In this document: positions 1 to 8,741 of the stretch, piece by piece
How the letters are laid out: the number at the start of each line of letters is the position of its first letter
How positions within the stretch are numbered: position 1 is the stretch's first letter
DNA from: Micromonospora parathelypteridis
GTDB taxonomy: Bacteria > Actinomycetota > Actinomycetes > Mycobacteriales > Micromonosporaceae
DNA length: 64,000 nt
Assembly (NCBI RefSeq): GCF_014201145.1
Contig: NZ_JACHDP010000001.1
Coordinates: 2,108,001-2,172,000, forward strand
Direction of reading: 5' to 3'
Translations under genes and position numbers: made by a program
Notes under the pieces: generated by a model
Databases searched by the model: none
What the model saw: the letters and a program-made list of their open reading frames with translations, nothing else
What the model was told of the DNA's origin: nothing

Positions 1-1
1 G

Positions 2-220
2 GAGGACCCGGTGATCAAGTCGATGGGCTTCGCGCTCGCCATCGGCGTCGCCATCGACGCGTTCGTGGTCCGGATGACCATCGTCCCGGCGGTGATGTCA
101 CTACTCGGCGACCGCGCCTGGTGGCTGCCGAGGTGGCTGAACCGCGCCCTCCCGAACGTCGACATCGAAGGCGAAGGCCTCCGCACCCACCTGGAAGACC
201 GCACCCCGACCCACGTCTGA
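2..220 (+). CDS. C-terminal end of an MMPL-family membrane transporter (5' truncated)
   Basis: The reading frame enters from outside the window and stops at 218-220. It starts with EDPVIKSMGFALAIGVAIDAF, followed by a hydrophobic helix, VVRMTIVPAVMSLLGDRAWWLP and a charged tail. This is the typical end of an RND/MMPL exporter: last transmembrane helices, a conserved R-x-T-x-x-P-A stretch, then a WWLP-type motif. MMPL proteins export lipids or hydrophobic compounds across the membrane using the proton gradient. Only about 73 residues are visible, so the substrate cannot be judged. A strong hairpin follows directly and separates it from the convergent erythromycin esterase gene. Confidence 0.85.
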   Translation, partial: EDPVIKSMGFALAIGVAIDAFVVRMTIVPAVMSLLGDRAWWLPRWLNRALPNVDIEGEGLRTHLEDRTPTHV

Positions 221-229
221 CCCATCCAA

Positions 230-270
230 CAGTGGAGGTGTGGTGCCCGAGGGGTGCCACACCTCCACTG
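230..270. terminator. Bidirectional hairpin between convergent genes
   Basis: Perfect 14-bp arms, CAGTGGAGGTGTGG at 230-243 and its complement at 257-270, enclose a 13-nt loop. The hairpin lies between the MMPL stop and the stop of the convergent gene at 273. There is no T-tract, as is usual for high-GC actinobacteria. Confidence 0.75.
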
Positions 271-272
271 CG

Positions 273-1529
273 TCAGACGCCGGCTGGGTAGGTTTCCATC
301 TCGCCGGGGACTGCCGGGACCGACAGCGGGTGCAGGGCGGTGGTGTCGTCGCACCAGATGAAGGCGTCGTACCGGTCGCCGAGCCGCGTCGGCACGTAGT
401 TGCCCCAGGACTCGAAGGACGGGTCGTAGACGACCCCGATCGCCCGATGGTCCGCGGTCTCGGTCACCCAGCCCGGCTGGTCGTCACCGCCGAAGATCAG
501 CACCGCTCGCTCCGGCATCAGCTCGTGCAGCCGCCGTTCGACCGACCCCTCCCGGGCCGGCGGCACCACCATCGGCTCGGGAGTCGACCCCCACCGGGGA
601 GCGGCGATCACCGTGCCCCGGTAGCTGCCGAAGCCGATCAGGGCCACCGCGTCGTCGCCGTGCCGTTCCCGGGCCAACTGACCAATGTTGACCATCCCGT
701 CCGCGGCCATGTCGGTGGCACGGGCGTCCCCGACATGCGTGTTGTGTGCCCAGACGATGCCCCGGGCGTCCGGGCCGTACCGGTCCAGCAGCCGATCCAG
801 CGTGTCCTGCATGTGGGTGTCGCGGATGTTCCACGAGTCCGGCCCGCCGGCCACCATCGCCCGGTAGTAGCGCTCCGCACCGGCCACCACCTCCGCGTTC
901 TGCCAGGCCGAGAAGCGATCTGGACCATCGTTGAGGGCGTGTTCACGGGTCCGGGCGAGCAGCCGGACGACCTCCTCCTCGCAGCGGGCGGAGACGAACC
1001 GGCTGGCCGCGCCGTACTCCTCGACCCTCTTGCCGTACGGCTCGAAGCAGCGGTACGCGTCCTGTGCCGCCTCCAGCGACGTCGGGTCCTCCTCCCCCAG
1101 GTAGTCGAAGATCGCCTGCATCGACTCCCAGAGGCTGTACACGTCGAGCCCGTGGAACCCGGCGCGCTGGTCCTCCGGACGCTCCACATTCCAGGCCCGC
1201 AGCCAACTGGCGAACCGGGCCACCTCGGCGTTTGCCCACATCCAGGTCGGCCACCGCTCGAACTGTTCGAGCGCGAGCTGCGGCTCAAGCGCGCCACCCG
1301 GCGCGGCAGTCACCGAACGGTGCACCCGGTCACAGTCCGGCCAGTCGCCCTCAACGGCGACAAAGGAGAAGCCGCACTCCGCGATCAACCGGCGCGTGAG
1401 CTGCTCGCGCAGCCGGTAGTAGTCGTAACTGCCGTGGGTGGACTCGCCGATCATCACCACCCGGGCGTCTCGAACGCGCTCCAGCAACGGGTCGAAGTCG
1501 CTCGGCGCGCCGAGCCGCTGAACCAGCAT
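273..1529 (-). CDS. Erythromycin esterase family protein
   Basis: About 418 residues of the erythromycin-esterase superfamily (PF05139), whose characterised members (EreA/EreB) hydrolyse the macrolide lactone. The family signature GESTHG is at residues 28-33, and VEGDW and VWAHNTHVGD are also present; conserved His and Glu residues of this family activate water. Many actinobacterial members are uncharacterised and sit in housekeeping contexts, so macrolide resistance is not implied. I chose the ATG at 1529; a GTG at 1586 adds 19 residues and cannot be excluded, since neither start has a good Shine-Dalgarno. It is transcribed alone, convergent with the MMPL gene. Confidence 0.85.
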   Translation of the reverse strand: MLVQRLGAPSDFDPLLERVRDARVVMIGESTHGSYDYYRLREQLTRRLIAECGFSFVAVEGDWPDCDRVHRSVTAAPGGALEPQLALEQFERWPTWMWANAEVARFASWLRAWNVERPEDQRAGFHGLDVYSLWESMQAIFDYLGEEDPTSLEAAQDAYRCFEPYGKRVEEYGAASRFVSARCEEEVVRLLARTREHALNDGPDRFSAWQNAEVVAGAERYYRAMVAGGPDSWNIRDTHMQDTLDRLLDRYGPDARGIVWAHNTHVGDARATDMAADGMVNIGQLARERHGDDAVALIGFGSYRGTVIAAPRWGSTPEPMVVPPAREGSVERRLHELMPERAVLIFGGDDQPGWVTETADHRAIGVVYDPSFESWGNYVPTRLGDRYDAFIWCDDTTALHPLSVPAVPGEMETYPAGV

Positions 1530-1657
1530 GCCAGCGGCTACCCGACCGCCGCTGCGGCAAACCGTGGGCGCGTCGCGGCCCGACACGCCGGCCGCCGGGC
1601 CGTCGTGCGTGCCGACCGGGACGGTGTACGCCCACCGCGAGTGGGTAGCCGGCCGGC

Positions 1658-1849
1658 ATGACCGTCACCGGGGTTCAGTTGCAGGAGTACCTGGCCGGGC
1701 TCGACTACCCGGTCTCCCGGGAGGACCTGATCCGCTGGGGGCAGGAGAACGGGGCAAGCACGGCGATGTTGCAGATGTTGCAGGCGTTGCCGGCGGAGCA
1801 GTTCGACTCGCCGGACGAGCTGAACGCCGCCCTGACCACCATCACCTAA
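1658..1849 (+). CDS. DUF2795 small protein
   Basis: A 63-residue protein starting MTVTGVQLQEYLAGLDYPVS, with the pattern typical of DUF2795: QLQEYLAGLDYPV, then a helical segment, then LPAEQFDSPDELNAAL. These small helical proteins are common in actinobacteria and have no established function. It stands alone: upstream is the divergent start of the esterase gene, and downstream is a long palindromic element whose C-rich flank begins right at the stop codon. Confidence 0.8.
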   Translation: MTVTGVQLQEYLAGLDYPVSREDLIRWGQENGASTAMLQMLQALPAEQFDSPDELNAALTTIT

Positions 1850-1890
1850 CCCCCAACCCCGGCCCTCCCGGCCCCGTGATCACCCGACCT

Positions 1891-1953
1891 CGGTGATCAT
1901 GAAGTTATTGCCAACCGCCGCGGCGTGTCGTGACGTTAACTTCATGATCACCG
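1891..1953. repeat. Intergenic palindrome, class A copy 1 (TGATCATGAAGTT type)
   Basis: Perfect 17-bp arms, CGGTGATCATGAAGTTA at 1891-1907 and its complement at 1937-1953, enclose a 29-nt spacer that contains GCGTGTCGT. The left flank is C-rich and the right flank G-rich. It lies between convergent gene ends (1849 and 1973). A diverged second copy with the same internal motif is at 51084-51140, which argues for a dispersed element and not merely a terminator. Confidence 0.85.
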
Positions 1954-1972
1954 GGGGCCAAGGTGGGTGGGG

Positions 1973-2887
1973 TTAGGGAACGGTGACGGGAACGGTGACG
2001 GTGCGGGATTCGGTGCGGGCGGTTTCGGCGGCGGCGAGGATGCCGACGACCTCGCGGCCGAAGCGGACGTCGCAGCGGTGGTCCCGGGTGCCGGCCCGCA
2101 CCTGCTCGACGAGTTGGTCGATCGCGACGCCGAACGCGGTGGCGGCGTCGTTCTCGCCGAACGGGACGTTCTCGATGCCGTTCTCGCCGTAGAACACGAA
2201 CTCCCGGGCCATCGACTCGGTCGGGGCGTCCAGGGAGAGCGAGGCGCTGCTGGTGGCCCCTCCCTCGTGGGTGAGCAGCAGGTGCACCATCCCGCTCGGC
2301 CCGTCCATCGCCGCCACCTGGGTCACCCGGCCCAGCACCGGCAGGAGGATGGAGAGCGCGTGCGGGGCGATGTCCCAGAGCGCGCCGTGCTCGCGGCGCC
2401 ACAACGAGCCGCCGTACGGGCTGCCGTCCTGAAAGATCGAGGCGAACGCGGTGGTCCGACCGTGCTGCCAACCCCCGGCCGCGGCGGTCGCGGCGAGGAA
2501 GGCGGTCACGTTCGGCTGGAACCGCTGGGTGAAGAAGACGACCGAGGCGACCCCGGACTGGTCGGCGGCTGCCACGATGCGGTCGGCGTCGGCCACGCTG
2601 AGCGCCAGCGGCTTGTCCAGCAGCAGGTGCCGGCCCGCGGCGGCCGCCCGGACCGCGATGTCGGCCTGGATGTCCGGCGGCAGCGCGACGGCGATCGCCT
2701 CACACTCCTCGATCAGCGCGTCGACGTCGGCGAAGGCGGGCACCCCGTACCGCTCGGCCAGCGCGGCGGCCCGCTCCGGGTTACGCCCCCACACCCCGAC
2801 CAACTCCGCGTCCGGATGCGCGTGCAACGCCTTTCCGTGCGTCTCGATCGCCCAGTGACCGGTGCCGAACAAGCCGAACCGCAGCAC
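1973..2887 (-). CDS. Gfo/Idh/MocA family NAD(P)-dependent oxidoreductase
   Basis: A 304-residue dehydrogenase-like protein. The N-terminus MLRFGLFGTGHWA is a Rossmann G-x-G-x-x-A nucleotide-binding loop. The segment LLLDKPLALSV at about residues 88-98 corresponds to the family's conserved EKP motif, with Asp for Glu. Members oxidise or reduce sugars, inositols or related polyols; the substrate cannot be read from the sequence. The GTG start is supported by GGAGG 8 nt upstream. No sugar transporter or kinase is adjacent, so it is probably monocistronic. Confidence 0.85.
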   Translation of the reverse strand: MLRFGLFGTGHWAIETHGKALHAHPDAELVGVWGRNPERAAALAERYGVPAFADVDALIEECEAIAVALPPDIQADIAVRAAAAGRHLLLDKPLALSVADADRIVAAADQSGVASVVFFTQRFQPNVTAFLAATAAAGGWQHGRTTAFASIFQDGSPYGGSLWRREHGALWDIAPHALSILLPVLGRVTQVAAMDGPSGMVHLLLTHEGGATSSASLSLDAPTESMAREFVFYGENGIENVPFGENDAATAFGVAIDQLVEQVRAGTRDHRCDVRFGREVVGILAAAETARTESRTVTVPVTVP

Positions 2888-3032
2888 GTGTACCTCCAGC
2901 TATTCCCCCCGCCGCGGCAACGCCACGGACGTGATCCACGCTAGTCGCCGCATCAGGGGCACCGGCGGCGGGTCGACCAACCGGAGCAGCTCACGTCCGT
3001 GCCGCTCGGGCGTGAGCTGGTACGGCCAGTGC

Positions 3033-3105
3033 CTGTAGAGCTGCCCCAGACGTGGGGCGCAAGGCACGGTTCCCGACCCGCCCCACTCGCGGGGCAGCTC
3101 TACAG
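3033..3105. repeat. Nested intergenic palindrome, class D (CTGTAGAGCTGCCCC type)
   Basis: Outer perfect 15-bp arms are at 3033-3047 (CTGTAGAGCTGCCCC) and 3091-3105. Inside is a second perfect 8-bp inverted repeat, GTGGGGCG at 3052-3059 with its complement at 3079-3086. The element lies between two divergent starts (2887 on minus, 3222 on plus), so it cannot be a shared 3' terminator. The rest of 2888-3181 holds no gene I can support. Confidence 0.8.
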
Positions 3106-3180
3106 CGAGCGGCGGACACGCCGGCGGTGGCACGCGTCGGGGGTGCCGAGGCGGGGTCAGTCGTTTACTACGACGGTTAG

Positions 3181-3225
3181 TAGGCTGTGCCGGTGACCGA
3201 GGTGACGACCAGGTGGGGCCGATGA
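3181..3225 (+). promoter_or_regulatory. Candidate leaderless promoter with a 10-codon upstream ORF
   Basis: A -10-like TAGGCT at 3181-3186 is followed 6 nt later by GTG at 3193. That GTG opens a 10-codon ORF (MTEVTTRWGR) whose TGA at 3223-3225 overlaps the ATG at 3222 of the next gene as ATGA. The gene also has its own AGGTGGGG Shine-Dalgarno inside the small ORF. This could be translational coupling from a leaderless mini-cistron, or simply a 29-nt leader. Confidence 0.45.
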
Positions 3226-3617
3226 CCAGCGCGGCGGCGGCCAACTCGCCGGTGGACGGGGTCCTGGCGACGGCGTCGATCGTGCTGTCGCTGCTCGTCG
3301 CGGTGTGGGCGCTGGTGGCAGCGGTGCGCCAACGGCCGCCGGACCGGGTGCAGTTCATCGGCCTGGGCGTCCTCGAACTGGCGCTGCTCGTGTTGAGCGT
3401 GCTGGCCCTGGTGGCCGTCGGCGGTGGGGACCGGCCCGGTGAGCCCGGCGCCTTCTTCGGCTACCTGGTCACGCTGGTGTGCCTGCCGCCGCTGGCCTGG
3501 GTGCTGGCCCGGATGGAGCCGACCCGTTGGGGTTCGGCGATCGTCTGCGCGGTCTGCCTGGTGGCCCCGGTGGTGGTGATCCGGTTGCAGCAGACCTGGG
3601 AGGTGCTCGGTGGTTGA
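3222..3617 (+). CDS. Hypothetical four-helix membrane protein
   Basis: A 131-residue protein with about four hydrophobic segments: around residues 14-36, 47-68, 80-98 and 105-123. I recognise no catalytic motif. The start ATG at 3222 was chosen because AGGTGGGG lies just upstream; a GTG at 3213 is in frame but has no better site. The next membrane gene starts 8 bp before this stop, so the two are almost certainly co-translated and may form a complex. Function is unknown. Confidence 0.8.
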   Translation: MTSAAAANSPVDGVLATASIVLSLLVAVWALVAAVRQRPPDRVQFIGLGVLELALLVLSVLALVAVGGGDRPGEPGAFFGYLVTLVCLPPLAWVLARMEPTRWGSAIVCAVCLVAPVVVIRLQQTWEVLGG

Positions 3618-4026
3618 GACACGACCGGCGGGACGCGCCACGAACGCCGGCCCGGGCCGGTTGCTGATCGCGGTCTACCTGCTCTTCGCCATCGCGGCGA
3701 CCAGCCGGGCCGGTCTGCAGATCGCCACCAAGTTCGACGAGGCGCCGGTGGCGTACCTGCTCTCCGGGGTGGCCGCACTCATCTACATCGTGGCGGCGGT
3801 GGGGTTGGCCCGCGCCGGGCACACCGGCCGACGGGTCGCCCTGGCGTGCTGCTCGGTGGAGCTGGTCGGGGTGGTCGTGGTCGGCATCCTGAGCCTTGTC
3901 GACAAGGAGCTCTTCCCGGACGAGACGGTCTGGTCGCAGTTCGGCAGCGGGTACGGCTACATCCCGCTGGTGCTGCCGGTGCTCGGCCTGATCTGGCTCT
4001 GGCGCACCCGCCGCGCCCCCGCCTGA
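3610..4026 (+). CDS. Hypothetical membrane protein, partner of the preceding gene
   Basis: A 138-residue protein starting at GTG 3610 and overlapping the previous gene by 8 bp. Hydrophobic segments lie near residues 17-36, 48-68, 76-96 and 112-132. Between the first two are the charged residues QIATKFDEAP, probably an external loop. There is no recognised enzymatic motif. The overlapping pair of small four-helix proteins suggests a two-component membrane complex of unknown role. A hairpin terminator follows at 4028-4072. Confidence 0.8.
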   Translation: MVETRPAGRATNAGPGRLLIAVYLLFAIAATSRAGLQIATKFDEAPVAYLLSGVAALIYIVAAVGLARAGHTGRRVALACCSVELVGVVVVGILSLVDKELFPDETVWSQFGSGYGYIPLVLPVLGLIWLWRTRRAPA

Positions 4027-4027
4027 C

Positions 4028-4072
4028 CCGACGACGAGGGCGTCCCCTCCACGAAGGGAGCACCCTCGTCGG
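4028..4072. terminator. Imperfect hairpin between convergent genes
   Basis: CCGACGACGAGGG at 4028-4040 pairs with CCCTCGTCGG at 4063-4072, with an imperfect inner stem. It sits between the stop of the membrane protein (4026) and the stop of the convergent fabG-like gene (4081). Confidence 0.65.
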
Positions 4073-4080
4073 TGTGCGGG

Positions 4081-4839
4081 TCAGTCCCGTGGGCCGCCGG
4101 CGACGTAGATGACCTGCCCGGAGACGAAACCGGCACCCTCGCTCGTCAGGAACGAGATGGTGTGCGCGACGTCCTCCGGCCGCCCCGGGCGCCGGACCGG
4201 GATCTCGGCAGCGGCGTGCTTCTGGAAGTCGTCGAAGTCGACCTTCATCCGGGCGGCGGTGGCCGCCGTCATGTCGGTGACGATGAAGCCGGGTGCCACC
4301 GCGTTGACGGTCACCCCGAACGGCCCCAACTCGATGGCGAGCGTCTTGGTGAAGCCCTGCAGACCAGCCTTGGCGGCGGCGTAGTTCGCCTGGCCGCGGT
4401 TGCCCAGGGCGGAGGTGCTGGAGAGGTTGACGATCCGCCCCCACTTGCGGTCCACCATGTGCTTCTGAGCGGCCTGGCTGAACAGGAACGCGCCGCGCAG
4501 GTGCACCCCCATCACCGTGTCCCAGTCGGCGTTGGTCATCTTGAACAGCAGGTTGTCGCGGAGCACACCGGCGTTGTTGACCAGCACGGTGGGCGCGCCC
4601 AGTTCAGCGGCAACACGGGCCACCGCCGCCTCGACCTGATCCCGGTCGGAGACGTCGGCGCCCACTCCGAGCGCCCGGCCGCCGGCGCCGGCGATGGCGT
4701 CCACGGTCTCCTTGGTCGCCGCCTCCTCGATGTCGACGACGGCGACGGTCATTCCGTCGGCGGCCAGCCGTCGGGCGGTGGCCGCGCCGATACCGCGTGC
4801 GGCTCCGGTGACGATGGCGACGCGGGGCTCCTCCGACAT
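4081..4839 (-). CDS. fabG: SDR-family 3-oxoacyl-ACP reductase-like protein (FabG-like)
   Basis: A 252-residue classical short-chain dehydrogenase. It has the cofactor loop TGAARGIG near the N-terminus, NNAG in the middle and the catalytic Ser...Tyr-x-x-x-Lys (SSTSALG...YAAAK), and ends SGQVIYVAGGPRD like FabG proteins. FabG reduces 3-oxoacyl-ACP with NADPH in fatty acid synthesis, but actinobacteria carry many FabG paralogues with other substrates. This one is isolated from fatty-acid-synthesis genes, so the specific role is inferred. The ATG is preceded by GGGAGGTAATC, a strong ribosome site. Confidence 0.85.
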   Translation of the reverse strand: MSEEPRVAIVTGAARGIGAATARRLAADGMTVAVVDIEEAATKETVDAIAGAGGRALGVGADVSDRDQVEAAVARVAAELGAPTVLVNNAGVLRDNLLFKMTNADWDTVMGVHLRGAFLFSQAAQKHMVDRKWGRIVNLSSTSALGNRGQANYAAAKAGLQGFTKTLAIELGPFGVTVNAVAPGFIVTDMTAATAARMKVDFDDFQKHAAAEIPVRRPGRPEDVAHTISFLTSEGAGFVSGQVIYVAGGPRD

Positions 4840-5012
4840 GATTACCTCCCGGTAACTTGGGGTCGATCGGAGGAGCTTAACCTTCGTCGGCCACCACCGG
4901 CGATGACCATGGTTTACACAATGGATCTATACGAGATGATCTTCCGCGCGTAGCGTCCGAATCGCTGTCACCCCCGCCAGCGAACAGACGACGAAGTAAG
5001 GAACGACATCAC

Positions 5013-8000
5013 GTGACGTTCTCGCGTACCCGTGGAGCCTGGCTAGCCGCCGTGGTCTCCACGGCCCTCGCGGCAGCCGGTGGATCACCCGCCCTGGCCG
5101 CCGCCCCCGGAGCCCCGGCCGATCCCGGCGCCACCCCCGCCCCCGCGACAAGCCTGCCCACCCCACCCGGCACCCACTCGGTCACCCTGATCACCGGTGA
5201 CACGGTCACCACCCGCCAGGGCGCCAACGGCGGCACCCTCGACGTACGGCGCCCAGACGGCGCCTCGACACCGGTGCGGGTGGTCGAGACCGGCGACGAC
5301 CTGTACGTCTACCCCCAGTCGGTGCTGCCCTACGTGGCCGCGAACACCCTGGACAAGCGGCTGTTCAACGTCACCCGGTTGATCGCCGACGGGTACGACG
5401 ACGAGCGGGTGGACCACCTTCCCCTGATCGTGTCGTACGACGCCGGGGCGGCCGGCCTGCGAACCGCCACCGCACCCGCCGGCGCGACCCGCACCCGTAC
5501 GTTGAGCAGCATCTCGGGTGCCGCGCTGAGCGAGGACCGCGACCGGGCCGACGAGTTCTGGGCCGCGATCACGGCCGCCCCCACCGCCAAGGCGACCGCC
5601 GCGACCGACGACAAGGGACGCTTCTCCGGCGGAATCGCCAAGATCTGGCTGGACGGGCGGGTACGCGCCGACCTCGCCGACACCACCGCGCAGATCGGCG
5701 CTCCCGCGGTCTGGGCCGGCGGCGACACCGGCACGGGCGTGCGGGTTGCCGTCCTGGACACCGGCATCGACGCGGCACACCCGGATCTGACCGACCGGAT
5801 CAGCGCGTCCGCCGTGTTCGTGCCGGGCGAGGAGATCACCGACCGGGTCGGGCACGGCACCCACGTCGCCTCCACCATCGCCGGCACCGGCGCCGCCTCC
5901 GGTGGCCGGGAGAAGGGTGTCGCACCGGATGCCCGGCTCGCCATCGGCAAGGTGCTCAGCGACGACGGCCACGGGATGGACTCCTGGATCCTGGCCGGCA
6001 TGGAGTGGGCGGCCCGGGAGGCCGACGCCAGTGTCATCAACATGAGCCTGGGCTCCAACCAGCCCAGTGACGGAACCGATCCGATGAGCCAGGCGGTCAA
6101 CAAGCTCAGTGCCGAGACCGGTGCCCTGTTCGTCATCTCCGCCGGCAACGCCGGCCTGCCCGGCAGCGTGGCCGCCCCGGGCGCGGCCGACGCGGCGTTG
6201 ACCGTCGGCGCCGTGGACGGTGACGACCAACTCGCCTACTTCTCCAGCCAGGGCCCGCGGATCAGCGACGAGGCCATCAAGCCGGAGCTGACCGCGCCCG
6301 GCGTCGGGGTGCTCGCGGCCCGCTCGCAGTACGCGCCCGGCGAGGGCGCGTACCAGACCATGGACGGCACTTCGATGGCCGCGCCGCACGTCGCCGGAGC
6401 CGCCGCGCTGCTCGCCGCGAAACACCCGGACTGGACGGGTCAGCAGCTCAAGGACGCCCTGGTCAGCACGACCAAGGCCACGCCGCAGTACGACGCCTAC
6501 CAGGCCGGCACCGGTCGGGTCGACGTCGCCGCCGCGGTCCGCGCCCCGATCGTCGCCACCGGCACCGTCTCCACCAGCGTGCGCAAGGACACCACGAAGG
6601 CCACCCACCCGGTGACGTACACGAACACCACTGGGCAGCCGATCACGCTGGGCCTCTCGGTGGACGCGCCGAGCGCGCCGGCCGGGCTGTTCAGCCTGTC
6701 CGCGACGCAGGTGACCGTGCCCGCGAACAGCACCGCCACGGTCACGTTGACCACGGACATCTCCCGGGCCGGCGCCGGCAGTCGGTACACCGGTCAGGTC
6801 GTCGCCGCTGGGCCGGACCGGTCCGTGCTGGCCCGCACCGCCATCGCGGTCGGCACGTTCACCCCGTACCACCACCTTCGGTTGGAGATGACCGACCGGG
6901 CCGGCAAGCCGGCCAGCGGGATCATCGAGCTGGGGCAGCCGGGCAGCTACGACATCAGTTTCGTCGAGACCGACCCGGATGGCACGGCGCAGCTCTACCT
7001 GCCCGAGGGCGTCTACTCGGCGATGAGCTTCCTGAACGTCACCGGCAGCCACGGCCCGAACTCGCTCGGCCTGGCGCTGCTCGGCAACCCCGACATCGAC
7101 CTGCGCACGGACACCACGGTTCGGTTGGACGGAAAGGCGGCCCGCCGGGTCGAGTCGTCGGTGCCGCAACAGACCGCCGACACCTTTACCCGGCTGGACT
7201 ACTACCGGTCCCAGGGCGAGGGGCGGTGGCGCTCGTTCATCGCGGGCGGCGTGTTCTTCGACAGCTTCTGGGCGCAGCCCACCAGCAGGGACGTGCGACA
7301 CGGCGACTTCTACGTCGGTGCCCGCTGGCGCAAGGAACAGCCGGTGCTGACCGTCGGCACCACGAAGGTGAACTTCGACGACGTGGTGCGCCAGCAGGGC
7401 ACCACCCAGTTGCCGAAGGGCAGGTGGACGTTGCCGACGGTCTTCGCCGGCAACGGTGCGGCGAGCGACTACGCCGGGCTGAACGCCCGGGGCGCGGTGA
7501 CCGTGGTCCGGCGTAACTGGGAGGTCAGCGACTCCGAGCAGGCCGCCGCGGCGACCGCCGCCGGGGCGAAGATGATGCTGGTGGTCAACGACTTCCCGTG
7601 GCGCGAGGTGCGCGACTACTCGGTCGACTTCTTCACCCCCACCCCGATCGAGGTGGCGATGCTCAGCACCGACGAGGGCGAGGCGTTGATCCAGCAGATC
7701 CAGCGCGGCTCCACGAAGGTCGAGGTCGCCTCGCAGCCGGTCGCCGACTACGTGTACGACCTGGTCCAGGCATACCACAACCGGATTCCGCGCGACCTGA
7801 GCCGGGCCGAGACCCCGAAGACGCTGGCCCGGATCGACGTCGGTTTCAACGTCCCGACGCCGCAGACCCGGGGCGGCGAGTTCCGGTACGACTGGCCGTC
7901 GTACAACAACTGGGGCATCGGCCAGACCAGCAACCGCCCGCTCGCCACGGTCCGTACCGACTGGGTGTCCACCGGCGACCTGTACACGTGGGGTCAGGAG

Positions 8001-8741
8001 GCGTACCTCGACTCCACGACGTACCAGATCGACCCCCGGACCAGCTTCCGCTCCGGCAGCCGGAACACCGAGCAGTTCTTCGAGCCGATCGAACGACCGC
8101 ACCTGAACAACAACTTCAAACTGCCGACCCGCTCCGGCGACGCTCTCAACCTCGACGTGCCCGGTTGGGGCGGCGCCGACCACGTCGGCATGGCGATGAG
8201 CGCCGCAGGGCAGACCAACAAGCTCTACCAGGGTCCGACGCTGCTCGGCGAGAGCACCAGCACGTGGATCAGCGGCACCGCGCCGAGCGCGGATGAGCGG
8301 CCGTACCGACTGGTGGTGGGGACCACCCAGGACCCGACCGTCGGCCGGTACTCCACCAGCACCACCACCGAGTGGACGTTCCGGTCGAAGGCACCGGCCG
8401 CCGGAGTGGAGTCGAGCGTGCTGCCGCTGCTCCAACTCGACTACGGCGTCGACACCGACGCCGCCGGCACTGCGAAGGGCCGGACCGACCTGACCGTCTC
8501 CGCGGCGCATCTGACCGGTGCCACCGGTTGCGGCAGCATCCGGCCGGTCAGCCTGGAGATCTCGTACGACGACGGCGCGCACTGGCAGAAGCAGGCGCTG
8601 GACCGTGCGAAGGACGGCTCCTGGACCGCGAAGCTGCGGGCACCGAAGGGCGCGACCTATGTCTCCCTGCGGGCCGGCGCCACCGACAGCTCCGGCAACT
8701 CGGTCGAGCAGACCGTGCTCCGCGCCTTCGGCGTGCGCTGA
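5013..8741 (+). CDS. Large secreted S8 (subtilisin-like) serine peptidase
   Basis: A 1242-residue exported protease. The N-terminus (TRGAWLAAVVSTALAAAGGSPALAAAPG) is a signal peptide with an Ala-x-Ala cleavage region near residue 30, followed by a Pro/Ala-rich stretch and a propeptide-like region. The catalytic triad is visible: Asp249 in AVLDTGID, His281 in GHGTHVAS and Ser454 in GTSMAAPHVAG. About 760 residues follow, probably beta-sandwich domains (an Fn3-like part from about residue 510); the extreme C-terminus resembles a bacterial Ig-like module. The GTG start has AAGGAA upstream. It likely degrades extracellular protein. It is monocistronic and ends at a perfect terminator. Confidence 0.9.
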   Translation: MTFSRTRGAWLAAVVSTALAAAGGSPALAAAPGAPADPGATPAPATSLPTPPGTHSVTLITGDTVTTRQGANGGTLDVRRPDGASTPVRVVETGDDLYVYPQSVLPYVAANTLDKRLFNVTRLIADGYDDERVDHLPLIVSYDAGAAGLRTATAPAGATRTRTLSSISGAALSEDRDRADEFWAAITAAPTAKATAATDDKGRFSGGIAKIWLDGRVRADLADTTAQIGAPAVWAGGDTGTGVRVAVLDTGIDAAHPDLTDRISASAVFVPGEEITDRVGHGTHVASTIAGTGAASGGREKGVAPDARLAIGKVLSDDGHGMDSWILAGMEWAAREADASVINMSLGSNQPSDGTDPMSQAVNKLSAETGALFVISAGNAGLPGSVAAPGAADAALTVGAVDGDDQLAYFSSQGPRISDEAIKPELTAPGVGVLAARSQYAPGEGAYQTMDGTSMAAPHVAGAAALLAAKHPDWTGQQLKDALVSTTKATPQYDAYQAGTGRVDVAAAVRAPIVATGTVSTSVRKDTTKATHPVTYTNTTGQPITLGLSVDAPSAPAGLFSLSATQVTVPANSTATVTLTTDISRAGAGSRYTGQVVAAGPDRSVLARTAIAVGTFTPYHHLRLEMTDRAGKPASGIIELGQPGSYDISFVETDPDGTAQLYLPEGVYSAMSFLNVTGSHGPNSLGLALLGNPDIDLRTDTTVRLDGKAARRVESSVPQQTADTFTRLDYYRSQGEGRWRSFIAGGVFFDSFWAQPTSRDVRHGDFYVGARWRKEQPVLTVGTTKVNFDDVVRQQGTTQLPKGRWTLPTVFAGNGAASDYAGLNARGAVTVVRRNWEVSDSEQAAAATAAGAKMMLVVNDFPWREVRDYSVDFFTPTPIEVAMLSTDEGEALIQQIQRGSTKVEVASQPVADYVYDLVQAYHNRIPRDLSRAETPKTLARIDVGFNVPTPQTRGGEFRYDWPSYNNWGIGQTSNRPLATVRTDWVSTGDLYTWGQEAYLDSTTYQIDPRTSFRSGSRNTEQFFEPIERPHLNNNFKLPTRSGDALNLDVPGWGGADHVGMAMSAAGQTNKLYQGPTLLGESTSTWISGTAPSADERPYRLVVGTTQDPTVGRYSTSTTTEWTFRSKAPAAGVESSVLPLLQLDYGVDTDAAGTAKGRTDLTVSAAHLTGATGCGSIRPVSLEISYDDGAHWQKQALDRAKDGSWTAKLRAPKGATYVSLRAGATDSSGNSVEQTVLRAFGVR

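Noticed and set aside
273..1529. Calling the esterase-family protein a macrolide resistance gene
   Set aside because: Family membership alone does not show macrolide hydrolysis, and no resistance context is present.
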